Assembly (NCBI GenBank): GCA_965205925.1
Contig: OZ242183.1
Span: 1,731,227-1,795,226, forward strand
Length of the DNA: 64,000 nucleotides
DNA from: CAYRJD01 sp965205925
Lineage (GTDB): Bacteria > Actinomycetota > Acidimicrobiia > Acidimicrobiales > Poriferisodalaceae
Direction of reading: 5' to 3'
The notes below the pieces were generated by a model, which saw only the letters and a program-made list of their open reading frames with translations, made no database searches and was not told the DNA's origin. The translations under genes were made by a program, and so were the position numbers. This document shows positions 25,628-34,587 of this stretch, piece by piece. The stretch's first letter is position 1; each line of letters begins with the position of its first letter.

Positions 25628-27135
25628 GTCTTGGCTTCCTGTTCCGGCAATGCTTGTTTCGGTAATGGTTGTTCCAACGCTGGCATGCCTAGCCGTCCGG
25701 TGTGGTCGCCAACCATCTTTCGAACTATCAACACCACCAAGGGTCGCATGAAGAAGTAAGAAACCGCCAGGTCGATCAGAGTGGCGATACCCAGATATAA
25801 GGCGAAGCCTCGCACCGTGCCGCTGGTTAGTTGGTAGAGCACGCCGGCACCGATTAGCGAAGCCAGGTCGGCCCAAACAATGGTTGCAAATGCTTGGGGG
25901 AAGCTGGCGTCGGCGGCTGAACGAGCCGCACGGCCGCGACGTACTTCTTCTTTTATGCGTTCGTAATAAACAATGTTTGAGTCAACCTGCACGCCGATTG
26001 ACACGACGATGCCGGTGATGCCAGCCAGCGTCAATGCCAGTCCGCTGCTTTCGCCCAACCAACTAATGAGTGACCACAGGATCGCTCCGCTGGTGGCAAG
26101 GCTGCCGATGGCTACCAGTCCGAGCAGTCGGTAATACAACAGCATGTAAACCCCCACCAGCATTAGCCCAACGATGCCTGCGATGACTCCGGCTCGCAGA
26201 GTGCCTTCACCGAGGGTTGCTGACACCGTGCGAACGTCGTCTTGCACGAACTCCACTGGCAGGGCTCCAAACCGCAGCACAAGTGCCAAATCTTGGGCTT
26301 CTTCGGCGGTGAATCCGCCGGTGATGACTGCTACTCCGTCGAATTGAGTGGCGTTGATGACAGGTGCCGATTCCACTAGCCCGTCCAACACGATGGATAC
26401 CTGGCGTTCGAAGTAGGCCTGAGCCAGTGCGTCAAACTGCACTGCGCCCTCAGAGGTGAGATTGAGATTTACGACCCACTCGTTGTTAAAGGTGGCCACT
26501 GCGTCGGCGACCGCTTCACCAGTCATTTCGGCTGGCGCTAGGGAGTATCCGAATATGCCGTCTGGATCTGCGAGTACTACCGCACGATCGATCTGGTCTT
26601 GCTCTGGGGATGTGAGCTCGCCCGGCGGAAGTGCTTCAGTGGGCTCATCTGGCTCTGCAGGCTCGTTTGGATCTGGTTCAACAGTGCTCTGCGATCCAGC
26701 TTCTTGCTGAGCAATGAAATCGTCGAGTGCTTCATTGAGCAATCGCGTATTTTCTACCTCTTGCGCAAAGGCCTCTTCATCTGCCAAAACAAACGAATTG
26801 ATGACAGGCCTAAAGCGCAGCTCGGCGGTTTGTCCGACCAGATCAACTGCTCGTTGCTTGTCTCTAACGCCCGGCAATTGAATAACCACCTGGGTGCCTT
26901 GGCGCGTGATGTCTGGCTCCGCCACACCCAGTGCATCAACGCGTGAGCGAATGATCTCGATGGCCTGGTCTAACTGATCGTCCACTACCTCAGTAGTGGG
27001 TCGTAGCACAACCTCCACACCGCCTTGCAACTGCACGCCTAACACTGGCGCCCAACGGGCCAGCAAAACGCCAGCTAACGATCCAACGGCTACCAGAACA
27101 ACAACTAGCAGCGATATGACGTGAATGCGTCGCAA
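25624..27135 (-). CDS. secD: Protein translocase subunit SecD
   Basis: The product of 503 residues has one N-terminal membrane helix, a large extracytoplasmic domain with the P1 signature LGVQLQGGVEVVLRPT and RVDALGVAEPDITRQG, and five C-terminal helices (GIVVSIGVQVDSNIVYYERI; TIVWADLASLIGAGVL). An acidic, Pro-rich insert around residues 145-175 is unusual but not unknown in high-GC relatives. The C-terminal tail is a short repeated EQPLPKQALPEQ. The start codon appears to be TTG. Confidence 0.95.
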   Translation of the reverse strand: MRRIHVISLLVVVLVAVGSLAGVLLARWAPVLGVQLQGGVEVVLRPTTEVVDDQLDQAIEIIRSRVDALGVAEPDITRQGTQVVIQLPGVRDKQRAVDLVGQTAELRFRPVINSFVLADEEAFAQEVENTRLLNEALDDFIAQQEAGSQSTVEPDPNEPAEPDEPTEALPPGELTSPEQDQIDRAVVLADPDGIFGYSLAPAEMTGEAVADAVATFNNEWVVNLNLTSEGAVQFDALAQAYFERQVSIVLDGLVESAPVINATQFDGVAVITGGFTAEEAQDLALVLRFGALPVEFVQDDVRTVSATLGEGTLRAGVIAGIVGLMLVGVYMLLYYRLLGLVAIGSLATSGAILWSLISWLGESSGLALTLAGITGIVVSIGVQVDSNIVYYERIKEEVRRGRAARSAADASFPQAFATIVWADLASLIGAGVLYQLTSGTVRGFALYLGIATLIDLAVSYFFMRPLVVLIVRKMVGDHTGRLGMPALEQPLPKQALPEQEAKT

Positions 27136-27191
27136 ACTAGATCTCTGAAAGGTTTTGGATCAGCGGGTATTACTACTTAGGCGGAGACTTT

Positions 27192-27488
27192 TTAAGCGGG
27201 ACTTTCGGGCATCTCAGGGAGTTCGTCAGTTTTGCTTTGCGTCAAAATCTGTGCAATGGCAGCGCGTTGTACCCGCAACTCAACATCGGTATCAACCTCT
27301 AGTGACAAAATTTCTGAACCTTGTTCCTCGGCCACAATCACACCGATAACACCACCCGCGAGTGCAACCTCATCTCCGATTCCAGCTGCACGAACCATCG
27401 CCTGACGTTCACGCATGCGACGCTGTTGAGGGCGAATCATAAAGAAATATAAGATCACTAAAACGATCAGGGGCAGCGCAAGCGCCAT
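27192..27488 (-). CDS. yajC: Preprotein translocase subunit YajC
   Basis: This 98-residue protein has a single N-terminal helix followed by the signature FFMIRPQQRRMRERQAMVR and a small beta domain (GIGDEVALAGGVIGVI). It associates with SecDF, which follows directly 56 nt downstream. The leader upstream of the ATG contains a 15-bp tandem repeat. Confidence 0.94.
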   Translation of the reverse strand: MALALPLIVLVILYFFMIRPQQRRMRERQAMVRAAGIGDEVALAGGVIGVIVAEEQGSEILSLEVDTDVELRVQRAAIAQILTQSKTDELPEMPESPA

Positions 27489-27503
27489 TGCTTCTCCTTG
27501 TTC

Positions 27504-27563
27504 TCCTGGATTGGGTTGTCCTGGATTGGGTTCTCCTGGATTGGTTGTCCTGGGTTATCTGGG
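27504..27563. repeat. 15-bp tandem repeat in the yajC leader
   Basis: The unit tcctggattgggttg occurs at 27504-27518, 27519-27533 (one change) and 27534-27547 (one base shorter). A partial fourth copy follows to about 27563. It begins 16 bp upstream of the yajC ATG. On the plus strand it happens to read as repeated SWIG residues, which I regard as non-coding. Confidence 0.85.
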
Positions 27564-27671
27564 TTTGGGTTGCCGGACTTTCCGGCACGACCTGGTGGAA
27601 CGTGTTGCTACAACGAATGTTTGTTTGGCTGCAGCACCGTCAGCCTACCTCCTACCCTGTCTAAATCTTGG

Positions 27672-28859
27672 TTAAGTCCAGACAGGAGCAACCGCTTCGT
27701 AGTAGGCACCAAACCTGCCATCTTCGATGGCTTGGCGTGCGCCAGACATCAGGTCATTGATAAACCAGAGGTTGTGCAATGTGAGTATGCGCGCAGCGGA
27801 AGGCTCATTGACGGTTAGCAGATGACGCAAATACGCCCGGCTGAATTGACCGCCAAATGGCGTGCCCGCCTGTAATGGAGTGTCATCGCGCGCGAACCGG
27901 GCGTTGCGTAGGTTTAGTCGGCCTTCGTTGGTGAGAGCCGTTCCATGGCGGGCCAAGCGGGTGGGCAGCACGCAGTCAAACATGTCAACTCCGGCTGCTA
28001 TTGCCTTTAGCAGGCGCATCGGGTCTCCCACTCCCATTAGATAACGAGGCTTATCTACGGGGAGCACTTCAGTAGTTGCGCTAAGTGCCGCTGACATCTC
28101 TGATTGCGATTCGCCCACCGCTAAGCCGCCAATGCCGTAGCCCGCGAAGTCCATTTGAGCCAAAGTTTCGGCACTGTGTTGACGCAGTTCGACATCGGCT
28201 CCGCCCTGCACGATCCCAAACAGAGCTTGACGCACAGTGGCAGAGGTAGGAGTGGTCTCGTTAGATGCGTTGCTTTCGCGATAAGCAGTTAACGCGCGGG
28301 CGGCCCATTCGTGAGTGCGTTCCATACCTTGACGCACCTCGTCATCAGGGGCGGGCAACATCACGCAGACATCTAGCACCATCTGAATGTCTGCACCGAT
28401 CTGACGCTGAATCTGTACGGCCAGCTCAGGCGTTAGGCGCACTTGCTTCCCGTCGTAGACAGAGCTGAAGGTGACGCCGTCGTCATCAACAATCGAACGG
28501 GAATTGTGCGCTGATGACAAGTTGTTGGGCTTACTTCCTAGCGACCTTCCTAACGACATCACTTGAAAGCCGCCCGAATCGGTAAGCATGTGCCCATCCC
28601 AGCCGCAGAAAGCGTGTAAACCGCCAAGCTCAGCAATGACTTCGGAACCCGGTCGCAACATCAGGTGATAGGTGTTGCCTAGCACCACCTCTAACCCAAG
28701 TCGCTCGTAATCGGTGGCGTCAAGATGTATTAGTGCTCCACGCGTACCGACCGGCATAAACACCGGTGTTTCAAAGGTTCCTCGCGCAGTTGAGACTCGG
28801 CCTCGGCGAGCGCCGCGGTCTTGTGCCAGCAGCTCATAGCGCAAAGGTGTGCCTGACAC
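27672..28859 (-). CDS. tgt: tRNA-guanine(34) transglycosylase lacking the zinc cysteines
   Basis: Tgt exchanges G34 for preQ1 in queuosine tRNAs. The 395-residue protein keeps the general-base Asp in MLTDSGGFQVMSLG, GYGIGGLAVGESQ, and the nucleophile Asp in AAGVDMFDCVLPTRLARHG. The zinc site is odd. Where bacterial enzymes have a CxCxxC stretch before FSRAYLRH, this one reads PLQAGTPFGGQFSRAYLRH with no cysteine, while the distal His in LTLHNL remains. It also has an insertion of about 12 residues after MSLGRSLG. The start is a GTG. QueA follows the usual order upstream. Confidence 0.93.
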   Translation of the reverse strand: MSGTPLRYELLAQDRGARRGRVSTARGTFETPVFMPVGTRGALIHLDATDYERLGLEVVLGNTYHLMLRPGSEVIAELGGLHAFCGWDGHMLTDSGGFQVMSLGRSLGSKPNNLSSAHNSRSIVDDDGVTFSSVYDGKQVRLTPELAVQIQRQIGADIQMVLDVCVMLPAPDDEVRQGMERTHEWAARALTAYRESNASNETTPTSATVRQALFGIVQGGADVELRQHSAETLAQMDFAGYGIGGLAVGESQSEMSAALSATTEVLPVDKPRYLMGVGDPMRLLKAIAAGVDMFDCVLPTRLARHGTALTNEGRLNLRNARFARDDTPLQAGTPFGGQFSRAYLRHLLTVNEPSAARILTLHNLWFINDLMSGARQAIEDGRFGAYYEAVAPVWT

Positions 28860-28879
28860 GGCTCTCAGTTTGCCGCTAG

Positions 28880-29983
28880 TTAGCGCTGTTGGCGTTTAAG
28901 CAACATCGCATCACCGAACGACAGAAAGCGATAGTCGTTGGCTAGCGCAGTTTCATAAAGGCGGCGCCAATGCGAGCCGATGAAGGCATCCACCAACAAC
29001 AGCAACGTTGATCGTGGCAAATGAAAGTTTGTCATCAGCAGATCCACCACTTGAAACTGTTCGCCACGCTTTAGAAACAGGTCTGTTCGCCCCTCAAACT
29101 TGGCGCGCGCAGCGGATTCGAGAGCTCGCACGCTTGTAGTGCCAACGGCTATAACTCGCTTAGCTGCCTGGCATTGTTGCCAGGTGTTTTGTGGCACTGC
29201 AAATCGTTCGGTGTGCATCACATGATCTAACAACGAGCCGGTTACCGGCCGAAAAGTGTCAAGCCCCACCACCAGATCAATGGTGGCCCAACCAACGCCT
29301 TTGCTTGCTAGGGCTTCAAGCAACGAGGGTGTGAAATGCAAACCTGCTGTTGGAGCGGCGACCGAGCCAGGTTGGGCGGCGTAGACGGTTTGGTAGCGCT
29401 GTAGGCGCAGTAGCTGGTGGTGTTGCGCGGTGGAAATCGTTTTGCTGTCGGGCACATTTATGTACGGAGGCAACGGTGCCTCGCCGGCAAGGGCCAGCAA
29501 TCTGACCGCATCGTCGGGCGTTTCAACTAATTCGTCGCCATGCCTAACGCATACCGCGCGTTGACCGTCACCTGCTCCAGTTGCGGGGTTGATGATCCGG
29601 TCGCCAATCTCAACACGCAAGCTGGGGTCTAGGTCGCTGGTTAACTCCATACCTTTGCGTAACCGTCGACCGGGCTTGACCAGTGCTGACCACCAGCCAC
29701 GAGATTGAGAGTCTGAACTAGTGCTGGGCTCGAGCAGCAGCACTTCCGCTTTCGCACCGCTTGGTTTGTGCAGGTTCAAACGTGCCGGAATTACCTTGGT
29801 GTTATTGGCCACCAACAGATCCCCTGGCAGTAACAGATCAACCAGGTCGCTCACATGTCGATGTTCCGGTGTTGCCGTGGGGCCTTTATCGACTAGCAAG
29901 CGGGCTTGGTCGCGTGGCTCAGTCGGGGTCTGCGCTATTGCCTCACGCGGCAAGTTGTAATCAAACTCGGCTATGTCGAGCAT
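28880..29983 (-). CDS. queA: S-adenosylmethionine:tRNA ribosyltransferase-isomerase
   Basis: The 367-residue enzyme adds the epoxycyclopentane ring from SAM to preQ1-tRNA. Family motifs include FDYNLPREAIAQTPTEPRDQ at the N-terminus, VANNTKVIPARL, PGSVAAPTAGLHFTP, and MTNFHLPRSTLLLLVDAF. It lies 20 nt before tgt in the queuosine pair. Confidence 0.95.
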   Translation of the reverse strand: MLDIAEFDYNLPREAIAQTPTEPRDQARLLVDKGPTATPEHRHVSDLVDLLLPGDLLVANNTKVIPARLNLHKPSGAKAEVLLLEPSTSSDSQSRGWWSALVKPGRRLRKGMELTSDLDPSLRVEIGDRIINPATGAGDGQRAVCVRHGDELVETPDDAVRLLALAGEAPLPPYINVPDSKTISTAQHHQLLRLQRYQTVYAAQPGSVAAPTAGLHFTPSLLEALASKGVGWATIDLVVGLDTFRPVTGSLLDHVMHTERFAVPQNTWQQCQAAKRVIAVGTTSVRALESAARAKFEGRTDLFLKRGEQFQVVDLLMTNFHLPRSTLLLLVDAFIGSHWRRLYETALANDYRFLSFGDAMLLKRQQR

Positions 29984-29995
29984 GTAGCAGCGACG

Positions 29996-31126
29996 CTATT
30001 CGCCTAGCGGAAGTTTGATTCCAGGTGATGGGCGCTCGTTAGTTGGCTGTGGTATCTCAAGCCCTAGATGCTCATAAGCATGTGTTGTTGCCATTCGTCC
30101 ACGCGGTGTGCGCTGTAGCAATCCTTGCTGAATTAGGAAAGGTTCGTACACCTCTTCCACGGTGTCGGGTTGCTCTCCCACCGCAATCGCAAGCGTCGTT
30201 AGCCCTACTGCTTGGCCTGCGTGTGTCGCCGTCAGCGTTTTCAAAATCGCTCTATCCACCTTGTCAAGACCGAGAACGTCGACGCCAAACATCGATAATC
30301 CGTGGTCAGCGGTGGTGGCATCAATCTTTCCATCACTCCGCACTTCGGCAAAGTCACGAACTCGCCGTAGTAAACGATTAGCAATGCGGGGCGTGCCGCG
30401 GCTGCGTTCGGCTATCAGAGCGACACCAGCGGCGTTGATTGTTACGTCAAGTATTTTTGCAGCGCGCTTAACTATCACCCCAAGCTCTTCGGGCGAGTAG
30501 TAGTCGAGTCTCTCAACTAAGCCGAAGCGATCTCGCAGTGGGCCCGTTATGAGTCCGGTGCGTGTGGTGGCGCCCACCAGGGTGAAGCGCGGCAAATCCA
30601 GTCGAATAGAGCGAGCTGCTGGTCCTTTGCCAAGCACGATGTCGAGCTGAAAGTCTTCCATCGCGGGGTAGAGCACCTCTTCGACCACCTTGGGTAAGCG
30701 ATGAATCTCATCTACAAACATCACATCGCCAGAAGTCAGATTGCTGAGCATCGCAGCGAGATCGCCCGCTCGTTCCACTGCCGGGCCGGAGGTGATAACA
30801 AGATTGCTGCCTAGTTCAGCAGCAACGATGCCTGCCAACGATGTTTTGCCAAGCCCGGGCGGACCGGCAAACAGAATGTGATCGGGCGGCTGGGAGCGCG
30901 CCTTTGCGGCTTCCAAAGTGATTGAGAGTTGCTCTTTGAGAGCGGTTTGACCGGCAAATTCAACCAGCGTGCGCGGCCGCAAACTGGCTTCGTCGGCGGA
31001 CTCATGGTCCAACGGTTGAGGGTCAAGTACGTCTTCAGCGATTTCGGCGATTTCAGAGTCTTCGTCTGGTCGACGGTACGACTCTTGCCGACCCTCTTTT
31101 GCATTGGCTTCGCTGTTGGCGCTCAT
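29996..31126 (-). CDS. ruvB: Holliday junction branch-migration ATPase RuvB
   Basis: The AAA+ motor has Walker A GPPGLGKTS, Walker B MFVDEIHRLP, sensor 1 GATTRTGLITGPLRDRFG, and a C-terminal winged helix (VEEVYEPFLIQQGLLQRTPRGR). I chose the ATG at 31126, 1 nt after the ruvA stop, giving 376 residues. The longer frame to 31159 overlaps ruvA by 32 nt. The acidic N-terminal extension of about 45 residues before the core is somewhat long. Confidence 0.95.
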   Translation of the reverse strand: MSANSEANAKEGRQESYRRPDEDSEIAEIAEDVLDPQPLDHESADEASLRPRTLVEFAGQTALKEQLSITLEAAKARSQPPDHILFAGPPGLGKTSLAGIVAAELGSNLVITSGPAVERAGDLAAMLSNLTSGDVMFVDEIHRLPKVVEEVLYPAMEDFQLDIVLGKGPAARSIRLDLPRFTLVGATTRTGLITGPLRDRFGLVERLDYYSPEELGVIVKRAAKILDVTINAAGVALIAERSRGTPRIANRLLRRVRDFAEVRSDGKIDATTADHGLSMFGVDVLGLDKVDRAILKTLTATHAGQAVGLTTLAIAVGEQPDTVEEVYEPFLIQQGLLQRTPRGRMATTHAYEHLGLEIPQPTNERPSPGIKLPLGE

Positions 31127-31127
31127 G

Positions 31128-31754
31128 TTATGACTTCGCGCTGGTGGCCTGCAGTGCAAGTCGCATCAGCTCGGAGGCATCAACGCCAAGGTCGTCGGCG
31201 GCATCTGGTAAACGAGCTAGCGCAGACCTTATTTCTTGCGAAGTAAATCCCATTCCTGCTAACGCTTCGCTCACCTCAGCCAACGCTCCGCCGCCCGACT
31301 CAGCTGAGCCTACGCTCGAGTCGACCGCCTTGACGCCGAGTTTGGCCTTGAGATCGATCATCATTCGCTGCGCCGTTCGTAGGCCAACGCCGGGCACAAC
31401 CATTAACACCTTGGGATCTTCACCCAAGACTGCTCTGCGTAACTCAGCGGGCGGCAAATTTGACAACACGCTCAGAGCCAAAGCAGGACCGACCCCTTGT
31501 GCTTTAAGCAGCATCTCGAAGCAGTGTCGTTCATCGCGAGTGGTAAATCCGACCAACCGTGGTACATCATCGCGAACGATTTGGCTCACCCATAGGTAAA
31601 TCCCATCGGCGTCTTGGTTGTTGGGGCTGGCTTGGCTTACTGTCGCGAGCGTGGCGGCAGTTACAGCCACGCGATAACCAACACCGCTTACCTCGATTAG
31701 TAGTTCGCCATCGGGATCGATTTCGGTCACCTTGCCGCGTAAAGACCCGATCAT
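31128..31754 (-). CDS. ruvA: Holliday junction branch-migration protein RuvA
   Basis: The 208-residue protein begins MIGSLRGKVTEIDPDGELLI (OB fold), has the helix-hairpin-helix segment LMVVPGVGLRTAQRMMIDLK and ends with a small RuvB-binding domain (ALAGMGFTSQEIRSALARL). It tetramerises on four-way junctions. It overlaps the ruvC stop by 4 nt. Confidence 0.95.
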   Translation of the reverse strand: MIGSLRGKVTEIDPDGELLIEVSGVGYRVAVTAATLATVSQASPNNQDADGIYLWVSQIVRDDVPRLVGFTTRDERHCFEMLLKAQGVGPALALSVLSNLPPAELRRAVLGEDPKVLMVVPGVGLRTAQRMMIDLKAKLGVKAVDSSVGSAESGGGALAEVSEALAGMGFTSQEIRSALARLPDAADDLGVDASELMRLALQATSAKS

Positions 31755-32290
31755 CTATGCGATCTAACTTTGGTGTCCCCAAGCTGAGTCATCGGTTGTT
31801 GCGCTTGAGCTCGGCCCGGAGCGTCATGTGCCAAATGACACAAAGCCACCGCCACAGCGTCAGCCGTATCGGCCGGCTTGAGTACTTCTGGCAGTCGTAA
31901 CAGCACCTGAACCATTCGCTGCATCTGTTCTTTGGACGCTGCTCCCCAACCGGCCACGGCAATCTTCACCTGGTTAGGCGTGTACTCCGCCACCTCGGCG
32001 CCGCTTGCTGCAGCCGCCGCCATCATCAGGCCCGCAGCTTGGGCAACACCAATCGCGGTGGTTGCGTTAACGGTAAAAAACACTCGCTCTAATGCCACCA
32101 CGTTCGGGGCGTACTCGTCAATCAACTGCGCAAATTCGGACTGCATCTTGAACAGGCGGTTCGCTGTTGATTTTTGAGGTGAGGTGCGAATTACGCCCGC
32201 CGACATCAATTCGGTACGGCGTCTTTCATCGATTTCTATTACGCCATAGCCGCAGCGAGACAGTCCGGGGTCTATCCCCAACACCAACAC
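31751..32290 (-). CDS. ruvC: Holliday junction resolvase RuvC
   Basis: This 179-residue endonuclease has the first catalytic Asp in MLVLGIDPGLSRCGYGVIE, the Glu in VVALERVFFTVNATTAIGVA and the distal acidic residues in KPADTADAVAVALCH. It is first of the ruvCAB set and sits 46 bp after yebC. Confidence 0.95.
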   Translation of the reverse strand: MLVLGIDPGLSRCGYGVIEIDERRRTELMSAGVIRTSPQKSTANRLFKMQSEFAQLIDEYAPNVVALERVFFTVNATTAIGVAQAAGLMMAAAAASGAEVAEYTPNQVKIAVAGWGAASKEQMQRMVQVLLRLPEVLKPADTADAVAVALCHLAHDAPGRAQAQQPMTQLGDTKVRSHR

Positions 32291-32336
32291 TTAGCTATGT
32301 GTAGCGCACAAGTGAGGTAGTTTCCAGTATCTAGCT

Positions 32337-33086
32337 CTAGCTAGCCAGAGCTTCAAGTAGTTCTTCACTCACGTCAAAGTTGGCGTACACGCCCTGAACA
32401 TCATCGTGTTCGTCTAACCCTTCAAATACGACCATTACCTGCTTGACCTCTGACAACGTGGTCAGCTCAATGGTGTTCTGCGGCACATAGGTAACGTCTG
32501 CCGTCAATACCGCTATACCAACGGATTCAAGCGCCTCACGCACAGCAAACGTGTCCGATGGATCGGTTGACACCTGCCAAACGTCACCTTCGGTTTCAAC
32601 ATCGATAGCGCCTGCATCTAAGGCTGCCGTCAGCACATCATCTTCAAGTGCTTCGCCGGACACCGTTATTTGTCCACACCTGTCAAACTGCCACGCCACC
32701 GCTCCAGGCTCAGCGAGCGATCCGCCTGCCCGAGTAAAGAGGCTGCGAATCTCTGAGCCAGTGCGATTGCGGTTGTCGGTTAGCACCTCGACATACATCG
32801 CAACTCCGAAAGGGGCGTAACCCTCATAGGACATCTGTTCGTAGTTGACGCCTTCCAGTTCGCCGGTGCCGCGCTTGATGGCTCGTTCAATGGTGTCCAA
32901 CGGCACGGAATTGTCTCGTGCCTTTTGGTACATGGTGCGCAGACTGGCATTGGAATCAAGATCGCTGCCACCTTCTCTTGCGGCCACCTCTACTGCGCGT
33001 ATCAGCTTCGCAAACAGCTTGCCGCGTGCTTTATCAGCGGCACCTTTGCGGTGCTTGATTGTGGCCCATTTGGAGTGACCTGACAT
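32337..33086 (-). CDS. yebC: YebC/PmpR-family regulatory protein (TACO1 type)
   Basis: The 249-residue protein begins MSGHSKWATIKHRKGAADKA, the invariant family start. It contains YEGYAPFGVAMYVEVLTDNRNRT and the DxxxV pattern of domains 2 and 3. The family acts in translation of difficult motifs and has been described as DNA-binding. Location next to ruvC is conserved across bacteria. Confidence 0.96.
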   Translation of the reverse strand: MSGHSKWATIKHRKGAADKARGKLFAKLIRAVEVAAREGGSDLDSNASLRTMYQKARDNSVPLDTIERAIKRGTGELEGVNYEQMSYEGYAPFGVAMYVEVLTDNRNRTGSEIRSLFTRAGGSLAEPGAVAWQFDRCGQITVSGEALEDDVLTAALDAGAIDVETEGDVWQVSTDPSDTFAVREALESVGIAVLTADVTYVPQNTIELTTLSEVKQVMVVFEGLDEHDDVQGVYANFDVSEELLEALAS

Positions 33087-33110
33087 TCTTGCTTCTCACT
33101 GACTGTGCTA

Positions 33111-33135
33111 GCTAGCGGATGCTCGCTAGCGGATG
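33111..33135. repeat. 11-bp direct repeat duplicating a stop codon
   Basis: The sequence gctagcggatg occurs at 33111-33121 and 33125-33135. The second copy includes the cta that is the stop codon of the binding-protein gene on the minus strand. The first copy supplies another cta in the 39-bp gap before yebC. Confidence 0.65.
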
Positions 33136-34433
33136 GAATACTCGAACACAACGTTGTCGAGCGACTGCTCAACTTCGCTGAAAATGTGCTGAACCACGAT
33201 ATTTCCAACAGAACCGCAATCGCCGAACCGGTCACAATTTAGCGGGCCGCTGAGGCCTTGGTAATCGTTCACCTGGTTGAGCCACGCTCGGATGCCTTGA
33301 CGATCAATCACTAAGTTGCCAGCGTCATCGACATAAGAGGCACCTGCTATCGCGTCCAGTAGCAGCGTGGTGGCATCGTAGGTCTGCGCCCAGGCTGCAA
33401 TGTCTGGTGCTTCGCCGAACATTTCTATATAGCGCGCAAGAAACTCGTCTGTCCATACCTCGGTGCCTTGATTGAGATTGTTGTCGTACCGCTGATCGGC
33501 CAGCGAGAAAAACATCCCGCGCGTGTTTTCGTTGAAGAGGTCTTTGTACATTGTTCCATCAGCGATCAGCACTAGCGGAGACAGATTTTGCTCTGCTGCA
33601 GCTTGATCGAATGCCGCAGCCACCTGTCCCAACACGTCAATATCTGAAGGCGGGTAAAGAGCCAACAGCACAGCTGCTGGCGCTTCGGTTGCTAACGCCT
33701 TGGTTATTAGCTCAGCGGCAGCCAACAGGTCTTCGCTAGCAATGGCTTGCGTGACAGAGGTGATTGTTCCACCAAGATTTCCAAACTCAACCTCAAACTC
33801 TTCGGCTAAACCTCGAGTAGATACGTTGCCGGTATGTAAGACGGCCGCAGTGGTGATCCCTTGGGAGTCATAAACGAAGCGAGCGATGCTGTTGGCCTTA
33901 ACGGTGTCGTTAGCCGTGGTGCGATAAAAGCCTGGGTGGTAGTCAGATCCTGGGGTACCGGCAAGGTTTGAAGTGAGTACCGATGCCTCGCTAAAGCTGG
34001 TGATGGTGACAAGACCGGCGTTGCTGATCACAGGCGAGAACGCCACCGATGACGTCGAACAAGTCGGGCCCACGATTCCTATTACCTGCGGATCTTCGAT
34101 GATGCTGTAGGCGAGCGATTCAGCAGAGTCGGGTCTACAGGGATCGTGTATGGGGTCGCCGAAGGTGGGATTAAAGCCGCCGATGTCGCCATAGTCGGCA
34201 AGAGCCATTTGTACGATGCGAATAGCTGTAGTGCCTGTTTGATCCATTAGCACTAACCGCAACTGAATCGGCTGGCCCGCTGGCACGGTCACAAAACCGA
34301 GCGAGCCGTCTCCCGTTGGGTTTATGCCTGTGTCTGTGCCGGAGGTGTTGGCAGCGTTGTTGTCGTCACCGATGCTGCAGGCCGTCGCTACAAACAAAGC
34401 GACCACAAGCAGTACTGGTAGTAGATACCGCAT
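33126..34433 (-). CDS. ABC-type branched-chain amino-acid/amide substrate-binding lipoprotein
   Basis: The 435-residue protein begins MRYLLPVLLVVALFVATACS with a clear lipobox Cys. The periplasmic-binding-protein type 1 fold follows (VIGIVGPTCSTSSVAFSPVI; TTAAVLHTGNVSTRGLAEEF; FDQAAAEQNLSPLVLIADG). I placed the start at 34433, since the upstream 102 codons have no signal-peptide character. No permease or ATPase genes adjoin, so it is an orphan component here. The ligand is unknown. Confidence 0.85.
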   Translation of the reverse strand: MRYLLPVLLVVALFVATACSIGDDNNAANTSGTDTGINPTGDGSLGFVTVPAGQPIQLRLVLMDQTGTTAIRIVQMALADYGDIGGFNPTFGDPIHDPCRPDSAESLAYSIIEDPQVIGIVGPTCSTSSVAFSPVISNAGLVTITSFSEASVLTSNLAGTPGSDYHPGFYRTTANDTVKANSIARFVYDSQGITTAAVLHTGNVSTRGLAEEFEVEFGNLGGTITSVTQAIASEDLLAAAELITKALATEAPAAVLLALYPPSDIDVLGQVAAAFDQAAAEQNLSPLVLIADGTMYKDLFNENTRGMFFSLADQRYDNNLNQGTEVWTDEFLARYIEMFGEAPDIAAWAQTYDATTLLLDAIAGASYVDDAGNLVIDRQGIRAWLNQVNDYQGLSGPLNCDRFGDCGSVGNIVVQHIFSEVEQSLDNVVFEYSIR

Positions 34434-34505
34434 CAGCAACAGTAGATCTGCTTGCTGCGTTGTGCTTGCAGTGCGGTTTGCAACGTGGCGGCTCTCGACA
34501 TAGTG

Positions 34506-34521
34506 CAAGCAGTATTGCTTG
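34506..34521. promoter_or_regulatory. Palindrome in the divergent promoter region
   Basis: The sequence caagca-gtat-tgcttg is a perfect 6-bp inverted repeat with a 4-nt centre. It lies in the 154-bp gap between the divergently transcribed binding-protein gene (start 34433) and nitroreductase gene (start 34588). It could be an operator. No regulator gene is adjacent. Confidence 0.3.
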
Positions 34522-34587
34522 GTGCATGATGAGTGAAGCATTTTTGCTGACATGCTTAGAACCGAGGCATCAAAAGGAGTAGTAGCT

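Noticed and set aside
25628..25876. N-terminal extension of the secF frame inside secD
   Set aside because: The conserved SecF start and the ATGA overlap at 25627 fit the family length, and the extension is out-of-frame secD sequence.
27498..27818. Plus-strand frame reading repeated SWIG residues upstream of yajC
   Set aside because: It only translates a 15-bp DNA repeat and then runs into the antisense of tgt, so I treat it as a leader repeat.
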